A stretch of DNA of 36,143 nucleotides from Candidatus Bipolaricaulota bacterium (GTDB lineage: Bacteria; Bipolaricaulota; Bipolaricaulia; Bipolaricaulales; Bipolaricaulaceae), in assembly GCA_026418075.1 (NCBI GenBank), contig JAOACA010000009.1:1-36143 (forward strand). The letters are read 5' to 3'. Made by a program: the position numbers and the translations under genes. Below are positions 22,499-29,910 of this stretch, in pieces; positions within the stretch are counted from its first letter, which is position 1, and every line of letters starts with the position of its first letter. Under the pieces are notes generated by a model that saw nothing but the letters and a program-made list of their open reading frames with translations, did no database searches and was not told the DNA's origin.

Positions 22499-23779
22499 AT
22501 GCACATCTCCGTCGAGGGCCTCCCCGCCGTGGGCAAGTCCGAGGTCCTCGCCCTCCTCCGCCTCTACTACCCCGACCAGGTCCTCGTCCTCCCCGAGCTC
22601 GTGAAGGAGGTCGCCGAGCGGGAGGGCCTCGACCTCTTCCGCGATCGGGCTCGGCTCGGGGCGGCGCTTTGGGAGGCGCTTCCGGGCCGAGAGGAGGCGA
22701 TCCGCGCGGCCCGCGCGGCGGGCAAGTTGGTCCTCGAAGAATCCCACCTCGGGGTCCACGCCGCCTACGCCGCGGCCCTGGGGGACGAGAGGTTCCTCGC
22801 CCAGTTCCGGGAGCGGGAAGGGGAACTCCCCTGGCCGGACCGGTTCATCCGCCTGGGGGCCTCGATCCCAGTGTCCACCGCCCGCCAGAGGGCGCGGGGG
22901 GATCCCCGGTACACCGTGCCCGCGGACGTCCTTGCGCGCATGCTCTCCGTCCTCGACCACTGGCACGCCCGCCGCCGAAGCGACCTCCGCGTCCTCGACG
23001 CCGATCGCCCCCCGGCCGCGGTGGTGGCCGACCTCGCCGCGGAGGCAGGCCTCACCTACCGGACACCCTCCCCGGGCCCGGTCCTCCCCTACCTCCTCCT
23101 CCTGGGGCGCCCGGCCTCCGGGAAATCCGAGCTCATCCAGTTCCTCCGCGGGCTTCCCCCGGAGGAGCGGGCCCAGGCGTACCACCTCGGGGCGCTGCGG
23201 ATCGCGGACGACTTCCCCATCCTGTGGCAGCTGTTTCGGGAGGACGACCTGTGGGAGCGGGTGGGCCGGGGGCGGCTCCACTCCCGCCGCGCCGGGGAAA
23301 ACTACGCCGTGGCCGGCGACCACGTGTGGCCGTTCCTCACCCTCCGCCTGGTGGAGGGGCTCGCCCAACGCCCGGCCGGAGAGGGGGAAACGGTGATCGT
23401 CGAGTTCGCCCGCGGTGGCCCGACCGCGTACCGCGACGCTCTCTCGCTCTTCTCATCCGAGATCTTGGAACAGGCGGCGATCCTCTACCTCGACGTCCCG
23501 TTTGCGGAATCCTGGCGGCGGAACCTCGCCCGGTACGACCGGGCCCGCCGAGACGGAATCCTCACCCACTCCGTCCCCCGGGAGGAGATGGAGCGGACGT
23601 ACGCGGCCGACGACTGGCCCACCCTGGCCCCCAACCCAGAAGGCCACCTGGCGATCGCAGGGGTCCGCGTCCCCTACGTGACCGTCCCCAACGTCCCCGA
23701 GCCGATCGCCCCCGCGGACTTCGCCCGCCGCTTCCAGCCCGCCTTCGCGGCCCTGTGGGGCCTCCACCAGGCCCGCTAG
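22499..23779 (+). CDS. Tandem P-loop kinase-like protein of unknown substrate
   Basis: This is a 426-residue soluble protein built from two P-loop NTPase domains. Domain 1 (residues 1 to about 190) has Walker A GLPAVGKSE at 7-15 and a deoxynucleoside-kinase/thymidylate-kinase-like layout: a helix after the P-loop, LVLEESHLGVHAAYA as a possible acceptor/DRS-like segment, and a lid-like region TARQRARGDPRYTV. Domain 2 (about 200-426) has Walker A GRPASGKSE at 203-211, VIVEFARGG (Walker B-like), and ILYLDVPFAESWRRNLARYD with a possible lid. I cannot name the substrate. It starts 8 nt after tRNA-Val without a ribosome site, so it may be cotranscribed and released by tRNA 3' processing. The 3' end overlaps the convergent CcdA gene by 4 bp. 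Translating the alternative upstream ORF start would read through the tRNA, so I rejected it. Confidence 0.75.
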   Translation: MHISVEGLPAVGKSEVLALLRLYYPDQVLVLPELVKEVAEREGLDLFRDRARLGAALWEALPGREEAIRAARAAGKLVLEESHLGVHAAYAAALGDERFLAQFREREGELPWPDRFIRLGASIPVSTARQRARGDPRYTVPADVLARMLSVLDHWHARRRSDLRVLDADRPPAAVVADLAAEAGLTYRTPSPGPVLPYLLLLGRPASGKSELIQFLRGLPPEERAQAYHLGALRIADDFPILWQLFREDDLWERVGRGRLHSRRAGENYAVAGDHVWPFLTLRLVEGLAQRPAGEGETVIVEFARGGPTAYRDALSLFSSEILEQAAILYLDVPFAESWRRNLARYDRARRDGILTHSVPREEMERTYAADDWPTLAPNPEGHLAIAGVRVPYVTVPNVPEPIAPADFARRFQPAFAALWGLHQAR

Positions 23780-25254
23780 AGGTACCCCAGCCGCACCCCC
23801 ACGATCATCCCAACCCCGATCACGACCATCACCAGCCCGGTCGTGAAGTGGAGGGTCCCAAGCTTGGCCTGCCGCCACCGCTCCGCCCGGGCCGTGGTCG
23901 TGAGCCCAAAGTGGACAAGGAGCGTGATCCCGATCATCGGGAGGATGAAGATGAAGTTGTAGAGGAGGAGCCACAGCGCCCCTTGGACCCGGGTCGTGGT
24001 CTGGGAAAGGAGGGTCAGGATCACAATGTAGGGGCCGGAGGTGCACGGGGCAAGGAACAGGGAGTCGACAAGGCCAATCACAAACGCGCCTGGGATCGAG
24101 ACGACGGACGCGGTGATCCTCTTCACCGACGGCTTCCACCGCTCGGGAACCTCGATCGAGAACCACTTCCCGTGCCAGAGGAGGTCCTTCATCTCCCACA
24201 GCCCGACGAGGATCGCCAGCGACGACACGGCGTAGATGAAGGGTTCCCGGAACGAGCGGGTCCCCACGGTGACCCCGAGGAGCGAGTAGAGGAGGAAGCC
24301 CATCGCGAAGTAGGCGAGGAAGATCCCGGCGGCGAAGGCGAGCCCGGCCCAGATCACCTTGACCCGCTTTCCCACCACGAGGAGGGTCCCGAGGAGCAGG
24401 ACGAGGACCGCGAAGTCGCAGGGGTTGATCGAGTCGAGGGCGGCCCCGAGGACCACCGCACCGAAGGTGAGCTGTTCCCGCAGGCGAAGCCGCTCCAGGG
24501 GCGGGGTGGCCTTCGTCTCCACTGCCCGCGCGATGGCGCCCTCCAGGGCAGCGGTTCCCTCCGGGGTAGCCAGGGGCCGGGGCGGCTGGCGGGGGAGGAA
24601 GACCGTCCCCCCCACGAGCGCGGCGTCCCCCACAAACAGGGCGGGAAGCTCCCCCCGGGCCCCATAGAGGCGCCGGAGCTTCTCCAGGGTGGCGGCTCCC
24701 TCCGGGGTCGCGGGGTCCAGGCGGCGGATCCCGAGGGCGGGGAACCGCTCGACCCACCGGACCAGGAGCGCCTCGAGGACCGGACAGTCGGGGCAATCGG
24801 CCTCCGGCATGAACAGGACCGCCTCGGTCGCCGTGGGAGGAAGCCTCACGAGGGGCGAAGGGGCGCGGGCGGCCACAGCCTGGCGGATCGCGTCCTCCAA
24901 GGTGAGCTCCTGGGCCAGGCCGCTCCGGACCACGGGAGCCGGTCCCAGCCCGTAGAACGTGTCCCCAACCATCGCCACGTCCCCCACGAACACCATCGGG
25001 ACCGGCCCCAGCCGGGCCCCGTAGGCCGAAAGGAGGCGCTGGAGGAGGCTCCAGGCCTCCGCGGCGTGGATCTCGTAGCGCTGAACCCGAAACTCCAGGC
25101 CTGTCCGCTGAAGGTCCCCGAGGAACGCCTCGACCTGCTTGCAGTGGAGGCAGCCGGCGTCGTAGAAAAAGAGGACCTCGACACCCTGCCCTGCCGCGGC
25201 CCCGCCAAGGACAAGCCCCCCGATCAGCCCAATCGCCCAACGTCGGATCGTCAT
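23776..25254 (-). CDS. Double thioredoxin-like domain protein fused to a CcdA/DsbD-type membrane domain
   Basis: This is a 492-residue protein with a signal peptide (MTIRRWAIGLIGGLVLGGAAAG). The first thioredoxin-like domain has FFYDAGCLHCKQVEAFL (CLHC) near residues 30-45. The second has FMPEADCPDCPVLEALL (CPDC) near 150-165. From about 265 on there are six or so transmembrane helices with SINPCDFAVLVLLLG and SLFLAPCTSGPYIVILTLL, the paired NPC/APC cysteines through which CcdA/DsbD proteins pass electrons across the membrane. Predicted role: carry reducing power from cytoplasmic thioredoxin to the two external CxxC domains. GGAGGAAG precedes ATG 25254, which overlaps the arsC stop (ATGA). 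It is the last gene of the arsenic operon. Confidence 0.85.
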   Translation of the reverse strand: MTIRRWAIGLIGGLVLGGAAAGQGVEVLFFYDAGCLHCKQVEAFLGDLQRTGLEFRVQRYEIHAAEAWSLLQRLLSAYGARLGPVPMVFVGDVAMVGDTFYGLGPAPVVRSGLAQELTLEDAIRQAVAARAPSPLVRLPPTATEAVLFMPEADCPDCPVLEALLVRWVERFPALGIRRLDPATPEGAATLEKLRRLYGARGELPALFVGDAALVGGTVFLPRQPPRPLATPEGTAALEGAIARAVETKATPPLERLRLREQLTFGAVVLGAALDSINPCDFAVLVLLLGTLLVVGKRVKVIWAGLAFAAGIFLAYFAMGFLLYSLLGVTVGTRSFREPFIYAVSSLAILVGLWEMKDLLWHGKWFSIEVPERWKPSVKRITASVVSIPGAFVIGLVDSLFLAPCTSGPYIVILTLLSQTTTRVQGALWLLLYNFIFILPMIGITLLVHFGLTTTARAERWRQAKLGTLHFTTGLVMVVIGVGMIVGVRLGYL

Positions 25255-25661
25255 CTTCCTCCCTCCACGAACCGGCTGATGATCCACCCCCACAGCTCAT
25301 CCCTCACCCTGCGGAACGCCTCCACGGTCCCCTCGGCGGCGGGATCGGCGAACGGGACGTGCTCCTGGACACCCGCCCCGGGGAAGAAGGGACAGCTCTC
25401 CGCCTCGTCCCCGCACAGGGTCACGACAAGGTCGAACTTCTGCCCAAGGAGCTCCCGCACGTCCTTCGCCCGGTGGCCCGAGATGTCCACCCCCCGCTCG
25501 GCGAGGACGGCCACGGCCAGGGGGTGGACCGCCGTGGGCCGGCTCCCGGCGCTCGCCACCTCGTACCGGTCCCCGGCGAGGTGGCGGAGGATCCCCTCCG
25601 CCATTTGGGATCGGGCGGAGTTGTGGACGCACAGGAACAGAACACGCGTCTTGGCCGTCAC
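25251..25661 (-). CDS. arsC: Arsenate reductase, thioredoxin-coupled (LMW-phosphatase fold)
   Basis: This is a 136-residue cytoplasmic enzyme reducing arsenate to arsenite. RVLFLCVHNSARSQMAEGIL holds the Cx5R nucleophile loop with Cys11. VVTLCGDEAESCPFF holds Cys83 and Cys90, matching the Cys10/82/89 triad of the pI258-type enzyme that shuttles a disulfide to thioredoxin. The conserved HPLAV/DISGHRAK segment is also present. GTG 25661 overlaps the stop of the upstream thioredoxin gene (GTGA), and its own stop overlaps the next ATG, so the three genes are translationally coupled. The longer 173-residue ORF reads through the upstream gene in another frame. Confidence 0.92.
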   Translation of the reverse strand: MTAKTRVLFLCVHNSARSQMAEGILRHLAGDRYEVASAGSRPTAVHPLAVAVLAERGVDISGHRAKDVRELLGQKFDLVVTLCGDEAESCPFFPGAGVQEHVPFADPAAEGTVEAFRRVRDELWGWIISRFVEGGR

Positions 25662-26116
25662 TTCCCAAGGAGGAGGAACACCACGGCCCCCACGACGAGG
25701 ATGAGGACGATCTCCAGCGGGCTCAGGACCCGGCGGAGCTTCCCCGGGAGGCGCTCCAAGGGGGAGGGGCACCCCGCAGTCCGGCAGCGGACAACCTCCT
25801 CCTCAATCTGAAGCTCCACCGCGAGCCCAACCCCGGTCACGGCGAGGTTCCCCACAAACACGGTGGGGGTCACCTCCTTCGTGAGCCCGTAGGCCTTCCC
25901 CAACGTGACCATAAGCCGCCAGTTGTCCGGGTTGAACGTGACCTCGTGGGCCACGACCTTGAGCTCGGGGTAGGTCTTCTGGAGCTCGGCCAGGTAGGCC
26001 TTCATCACGAGGCAGTCCGGGCAGGTCGCGGACCAGAAGTAGTGGAGCTCGACCTCCGCCCCCGCCACCCCCACCGCGGCGAGACCAAGGAACAGCATAA
26101 GCAACCGCCAACGCAT
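25658..26116 (-). CDS. Membrane-anchored thioredoxin-like protein
   Basis: This is a 152-residue protein with a signal peptide ([20 protein letters not shown]). A thioredoxin fold is suggested by VELHYFWSATCPDCLVMKAYL (CPDC at about 32-35) and by the cis-proline region EVTPTVFVGN. A second cysteine pair, CRTAGC, lies near residue 117. A C-terminal transmembrane helix follows (LEIVLILVVGAVVFLLLGK). It should act outside the cytoplasm, tethered to the membrane. The ATG overlaps the ACR3 stop by one base (TGATG), with GGAGGT upstream inside ACR3. The CPDC motif matches the second thioredoxin domain of the downstream CcdA fusion, so the two may be redox partners. Confidence 0.8.
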   Translation of the reverse strand: MRWRLLMLFLGLAAVGVAGAEVELHYFWSATCPDCLVMKAYLAELQKTYPELKVVAHEVTFNPDNWRLMVTLGKAYGLTKEVTPTVFVGNLAVTGVGLAVELQIEEEVVRCRTAGCPSPLERLPGKLRRVLSPLEIVLILVVGAVVFLLLGK

Positions 26117-27243
26117 CACGCCACCTCCTGGACCGGGCGCGCCGGGAACCAGTCCCGCGTCCGCAGGCACACCCGGACGAGCATGAGCATCACCGGGACC
26201 TCGATGAGGACCCCCACCACCGTGGCCAGGGCCGCCCCCGAGGAGAGCCCGTAGAGCATCGTCGCCGTGGCGATCGCCACCTCGAAGTGGTTCGAGGCCC
26301 CGATCATCGCCGACGGCGCCGCGTCCTCGTACCGGAACCGAAGCGCCCGGGCCAGGGCGTAGGTGAGGCCGAAGATGAGCCAGGTCTGCAGGAAGAGCGG
26401 GATCGCAATCCACAGGATGGTGAGCGGGTTCTGAACGATCGTCTCCCCCTTGAACGTGAACAGGAGCACCAGGGTGAGAAGAAGGGCGATCACCGCCACC
26501 GGGGTGAGCCAGGGGACAAACCGCCGCTGAAACCCCTCCTCCCCCATCCGCCCCACCACGAGGCGCCGGGTGGCGTACCCGGCCACAAGGGGAAGCGCGA
26601 CGTAGATCGCGATCGAGAGGAGGAGCGCCTGCCAGGGCACCGGCATCCGGTTGATCCCGAGGAGGAACTTGCCCAGGGGCCCGTAGAGGACGAGCATGGT
26701 GAGGGAGTTGATCGCCACCATGACCAGGGTGTGGCCCTGGTTTCCCCGGGCGAGGAACCCCCACACGAGGACCATCGCCGTGCACGGGGCAATCCCAAGG
26801 AGGATCGCCCCCGAGATGTAGGATCGGAAGAGCTCGACCTGCGTTCCATCCTTGACGACCTCAACCCCTGGGAGGAGGGGGCGGAACAGGACCCCCAGGA
26901 ACAGGGTGGCGATCCCCAGCATCGTGAACGGCTTGATCCCCCAGTTCACGATCAGGGTGAGGAGGACGGGTTTGAGGTTCTTTCCCGCCCGGAGGACCTC
27001 CGCAAAGTCGATCTTGACCATGATCGGGTACATCATGAAGAACAGGGCGACGGCGATGGGGATGGAGACGACCGGTGCCCCCCCCACGTAGATCGCAAGC
27101 CCATCGAGGAACCGTGCCGCCCCCGGGGCCACCCGCCCGAGGAGGATCCCCGCCCCGATGCAGAGGAGGACCCACAGGGGGAGGTACCGCTCAAAGGCTC
27201 CCAGGCCCGGGGCAGACCGGGCCTGGGATCGGTGCGCTCTCAT
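26116..27243 (-). CDS. acr3: Arsenite efflux transporter, ACR3 family
   Basis: This is a 375-residue inner-membrane protein with ten hydrophobic helices. The ACR3 hallmark [12 protein letters not shown] carries the essential conserved cysteine. [33 protein letters not shown] and [19 protein letters not shown] are further ACR3 segments. It expels arsenite produced by ArsC. It starts 3 nt after the stop of the DUF1573/rhodanese gene and overlaps the following thioredoxin gene. No ArsR-type repressor is visible in the window, so regulation is unknown. Confidence 0.93.
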   Translation of the reverse strand: MRAHRSQARSAPGLGAFERYLPLWVLLCIGAGILLGRVAPGAARFLDGLAIYVGGAPVVSIPIAVALFFMMYPIMVKIDFAEVLRAGKNLKPVLLTLIVNWGIKPFTMLGIATLFLGVLFRPLLPGVEVVKDGTQVELFRSYISGAILLGIAPCTAMVLVWGFLARGNQGHTLVMVAINSLTMLVLYGPLGKFLLGINRMPVPWQALLLSIAIYVALPLVAGYATRRLVVGRMGEEGFQRRFVPWLTPVAVIALLLTLVLLFTFKGETIVQNPLTILWIAIPLFLQTWLIFGLTYALARALRFRYEDAAPSAMIGASNHFEVAIATATMLYGLSSGAALATVVGVLIEVPVMLMLVRVCLRTRDWFPARPVQEVA

Positions 27244-27246
27244 CGT

Positions 27247-28317
27247 CTACCGGGCCGGGTAGAGCAGGGTATCCCCGTACGAGGCCCGCCAGCCGGCGAT
27301 CCCGCCGAGGAGCGCCCGGGCCTTGGGGAACCCCAGGCCCTGGAGGTACTGGGCGATCGCGGGGGCGCGGGAGCCGTCCTCATCCACGATCCACAGGGCA
27401 AGCTGGGTTCCGGAGATGGGGCGGGGAAGGGTCGCCGCCCAGGCGGCGATCTCCTCCTGGGTCGCGAGCCGAACGTTCACCGCGCCGGGGAACCGCCCCT
27501 GGGCGTAGGCCTCCGGGGAGCGGATGTCCACGATATAGAGGAAGTTCTGGGCGACCCGGGTGACGTCAATCGTGGCAAACGTCCCGTAGTAGGGGGAACC
27601 AACGGGAGGGGTCCGCGGAGCCCCGGGGGCCCACTCAAAGAACAGGTCCCCGTAGAGCTGCCACCACCGGGCAAGCCCGCCGCTGAACGCCCGCATCAGG
27701 CTGAACCCCTGCTGCTGGAGCAGCTGTGCGGCCTGGACTGCCTGGATCCCCGTCTCATCGTAGAGGTAGATCACCCGATCCCGCGGCAGTTCCCCCAACC
27801 GAGCCGCCAGGTCGGCGAACGGGATGCTCAAGGCCCCCAGGAGGTGGCCCTGGGCGTAGGCCGCAGCCGGACGGAGGTCCACGAGAACGTAGAACTCATC
27901 GTGGAGCGTCTTGGCCGTCCCCTCGTAGGGGTAGATCGCGCGCACCGTGCCCCGGATCCACACCGTGATCCGCGGCCGCTGGGGGTCGCCCGACTCCACC
28001 GTCACCGAGGTCCCGGTGGGCTGGGAATAGCGGCTGTAGTTGGTGGTATCGAACCGAATTGCCACCGCCACGCTCTCCCCCGGGAGAAGCCGGTTGCGGG
28101 GGAGGGGGGCAGTCGTGCACCCACAGCTCGGCGTGACCTTGAGGTTCTCCAACGGGGCATCCCCCGCGTTTTGGATGACCAGGTTGAACTGGACCACGTA
28201 GCCGTCGATCACGGTCCCGAAGTCGTACGTCTCCGGGGTGACGACTATCCGCGGGGCTCCCAGCCCCACGATGCCCAAGACCATCAGCCCGATCAGAACG
28301 CCCACACTGGACTTCAT
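27247..28317 (-). CDS. Exported DUF1573 protein with two rhodanese domains lacking the active cysteine
   Basis: This is a 356-residue protein with an N-terminal signal (MKSSVGVLIGLMVLGIVGLG). Residues about 20-125 form a DUF1573/ASPM-like beta domain (PETYDFGTVIDGYVVQFNL, VTPSCGCTTAPL). Two rhodanese folds follow: VLVDLRPAAAYAQGHLLGAL with loop LYDETGIQAVQAAQLL, and IVDIRSPEAYAQGRFPGAVN with loop IVDEDGSRAPAIAQYL. In both loops the catalytic Cys of the CxxxxR/S loop is Asp, so sulfur transfer by the usual route is not expected. They may bind an anion (arsenite, sulfide or a partner) instead. GGAGG lies 5 nt before ATG 28317. It is the first gene of the arsenic operon. Confidence 0.82.
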   Translation of the reverse strand: MKSSVGVLIGLMVLGIVGLGAPRIVVTPETYDFGTVIDGYVVQFNLVIQNAGDAPLENLKVTPSCGCTTAPLPRNRLLPGESVAVAIRFDTTNYSRYSQPTGTSVTVESGDPQRPRITVWIRGTVRAIYPYEGTAKTLHDEFYVLVDLRPAAAYAQGHLLGALSIPFADLAARLGELPRDRVIYLYDETGIQAVQAAQLLQQQGFSLMRAFSGGLARWWQLYGDLFFEWAPGAPRTPPVGSPYYGTFATIDVTRVAQNFLYIVDIRSPEAYAQGRFPGAVNVRLATQEEIAAWAATLPRPISGTQLALWIVDEDGSRAPAIAQYLQGLGFPKARALLGGIAGWRASYGDTLLYPAR

Positions 28318-28351
28318 CTCGTCCTCCTTCACCCGCGGCCCACGCCGCGCG

Positions 28352-28477
28352 TCACTGTCGGAACGTGCTTCTTGATCTCCGGAGCCGTGGACACGGGGCG
28401 GAGACCACTTCCTTCCCGTCGATCGCCGCCCCCGTGGCCAACAGGCCCCGGGAGGCAATCGCCGAAAAATCGTCCAT
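28352..28477 (-). CDS. Possible small leader ORF (41 aa) ahead of the arsenic operon
   Basis: This frame reads MDDFSAIASRGLLATGAAID, then GKEVVSAPCPRLRRSRS and FRQ. GAGGAGG lies about 12 nt before ATG 28477, a little far. The first 25 residues look protein-like; the tail looks out-of-frame, and another frame continues as VSTAPEIKKHVPTVTRG. It could be a frameshifted remnant of a small protein, a regulatory leader peptide, or chance. I recognise no family. The remaining sequence from 28318 to 28603 holds nothing else I can support. Confidence 0.22.
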   Translation of the reverse strand: MDDFSAIASRGLLATGAAIDGKEVVSAPCPRLRRSRSTFRQ

Positions 28478-28603
28478 CCTCTGGTGCTCCTCCTCAACCC
28501 CTCCCTTGTCGGAGAGTTCGGACGCTCCAGGGGAGAATCCCTGACCTGTCCCGTCCAAGCCGATGTACACCTCTCTCTCCGCACGGGTTTCCGAGACGGC
28601 ACC

Positions 28604-29479
28604 CTAGGCCACCACCCGCAGGGCCTGGGGCCGGAGCGCGACCTCGATCCCCTGGACGGGCTCGGGGAGGAGCTCCCCGTCCATGTGGACCGGAAGCGGC
28701 CGGTCGGTCCGAATCCTCACCCGCTGGGATCGCCTGCCGTGAACCCGCTTGAGCTGGAGGTAGCTTCCGTCCCGGGTCTTGGGGAGGACGGCAAACCGGA
28801 CGAGCCGGGGGTAGTTCCCGATGAGCCCCACATCGAGGGCGCCGTCGTCCACCCGGGCGTGGGGAGCGAGGCGGTACCCTCCCCCGGCGTAGGGGCCGTT
28901 CATCACCGAGACGGACAGGAGCTTCCCCGCAAACGACCACCCGTCACCAGCCACCTCGGCCCGGAAGGCCCGGAACCGGACGACCTCAAGGATCGTCGCG
29001 TAGAGGTACCCGAGCTCGCCCTTGAGGAACCGCATCCGCTTGTAGTCGGCGGCGATTTGGCCCTCGACCCCCATCCCAAACGAGTTGAGGGCGAACTCCC
29101 CCGCGACCTCGGCCACGTCCACCGTCCGGACCTCGCCCCGGGCGAGGATCGCCACCGCGCCCGCAAGGTCCTTGGGGATCCCCAGGGCCCGGATGTAGTC
29201 GTTCCCCGACCCCATGGGGAGGATGCCGAGGCAAGCATCGGTTCCGACGAGGGCTTGGGCCACCTCGTGGACTGTCCCATCGCCTCCCGCGGCAGCTATG
29301 GCCTTCACTCCCTCCCGGACGGCGCGCCGGGCGAGCTCCGTCCCGTGCCCGGGCCGCTCGGTCCGAAGGATCTGCGCCGAGAGGCCCGCCGCCCGGAGGG
29401 CCTGCCGGAGCTCCCCCTCGCGGGCTCCCGCCCGGCCCCGGTCCGCCGCCGGGTTGAGGATCACATAAACCGGTTCCAT
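28604..29479 (-). CDS. Diacylglycerol kinase-like lipid kinase (YegS/DagK family)
   Basis: This is a 291-residue cytoplasmic, membrane-associated kinase. The catalytic domain shows YVILNPAADRGRAG, AIAAAGGDGTVHEVAQAL (the GGDGT nucleotide loop) and LGILPMGSGNDYIRALGIP. The C-terminal beta-sandwich shows NSFGMGVEGQIA, RLAPHARVDDGALDV (the DDG motif) and the terminal VHMDGELL segment. The family phosphorylates diacylglycerol or sphingoid/related lipids; the substrate here is unassigned. A TAGAAT -10 box lies 6 nt before ATG 29479, so a leaderless mRNA is likely, although a GGAGG further upstream exists at 12 nt. Confidence 0.87.
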   Translation of the reverse strand: MEPVYVILNPAADRGRAGAREGELRQALRAAGLSAQILRTERPGHGTELARRAVREGVKAIAAAGGDGTVHEVAQALVGTDACLGILPMGSGNDYIRALGIPKDLAGAVAILARGEVRTVDVAEVAGEFALNSFGMGVEGQIAADYKRMRFLKGELGYLYATILEVVRFRAFRAEVAGDGWSFAGKLLSVSVMNGPYAGGGYRLAPHARVDDGALDVGLIGNYPRLVRFAVLPKTRDGSYLQLKRVHGRRSQRVRIRTDRPLPVHMDGELLPEPVQGIEVALRPQALRVVA

Positions 29480-29485
29480 ACCCTC

Positions 29486-29491
29486 ATTCTA
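29486..29491 (-). promoter_or_regulatory. -10 box of the lipid kinase gene, predicted leaderless
   Basis: TAGAAT on the minus strand ends 6 nt before ATG 29479, so a start 7 nt downstream of the box is the A of the ATG itself. The -35 region is poor. Confidence 0.45.
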
Positions 29492-29613
29492 CCTCCAAAC
29501 AAACGGAGAGGGAGAAGGCCGTGGTGGGAGGGACGCTGCACGTCTTAGCCAAACCTTTCGGAGACAAGCGGCTGGCGGGAAGGCGTGGGCCTGGGAACGT
29601 CCGCGCGTCCGGG

Positions 29614-29687
<74 letters not shown>

Positions 29688-29740
29688 GCAAAAGGGATCA
29701 TAGCCCCCGGCCGCGCGGCCCTCAACGGCGACCAGGGACG

Positions 29741-29817
29741 TGGTGGAGGCGAGCGGGTTCGAACCGCCGACCCCCGGCTTGCAAAGCCGGTGCTCTCCCA
29801 AGCTGAGCTACGCCCCC
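29741..29817 (-). tRNA. tRNA-Ala (anticodon TGC), CCA encoded
   Basis: The acceptor GGGGGCG pairs with CGCCTCC. The D arm is GCTC/GAGC. The anticodon stem CCGGC/GCCGG encloses TTTGCAA, giving TGC. The T arm encloses TTCGAAC and the discriminator is A. It is the only tRNA here with an encoded CCA end (29741-29743). It is first in the Ala-Ile pair, which has no rRNA nearby. Confidence 0.96.
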
Positions 29818-29835
29818 AAGCGAGGCTCAAAACGG

Positions 29836-29864
29836 GTTATACAAAACCGACTCCCCGGGGTCAA
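29836..29864 (-). promoter_or_regulatory. Promoter of the tRNA-Ala/tRNA-Ile unit
   Basis: On the minus strand TTGACC (29859-29864), a 17-nt spacer and TATAAC (29836-29841) give a near-consensus promoter about 19 nt before the tRNA-Ala 5' end. Confidence 0.75.
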
Positions 29865-29896
29865 GCGGCCCCCAGGCGGGGAGTTCCCCTACCGAG

Positions 29897-29902
29897 GATA
29901 AT
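29897..29902 (+). promoter_or_regulatory. -10 box of the GNAT-like gene, predicted near-leaderless
   Basis: GATAAT ends 8 nt before ATG 29911; a start 7 nt after the box gives a leader of about 2 nt. There is no Shine-Dalgarno (CCCCCCTC instead). Confidence 0.45.
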
Positions 29903-29910
29903 CCCCCCTC

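Noticed and set aside
22669-25704. 1011-residue plus-strand ORF
   Set aside because: It spans the kinase gene out of frame and the antisense of the CcdA and arsC genes; its composition is typical of a GC-rich shadow frame.
26287-28752. 821-residue plus-strand ORF
   Set aside because: It is antisense to acr3 and the rhodanese gene, with no recognisable motif.
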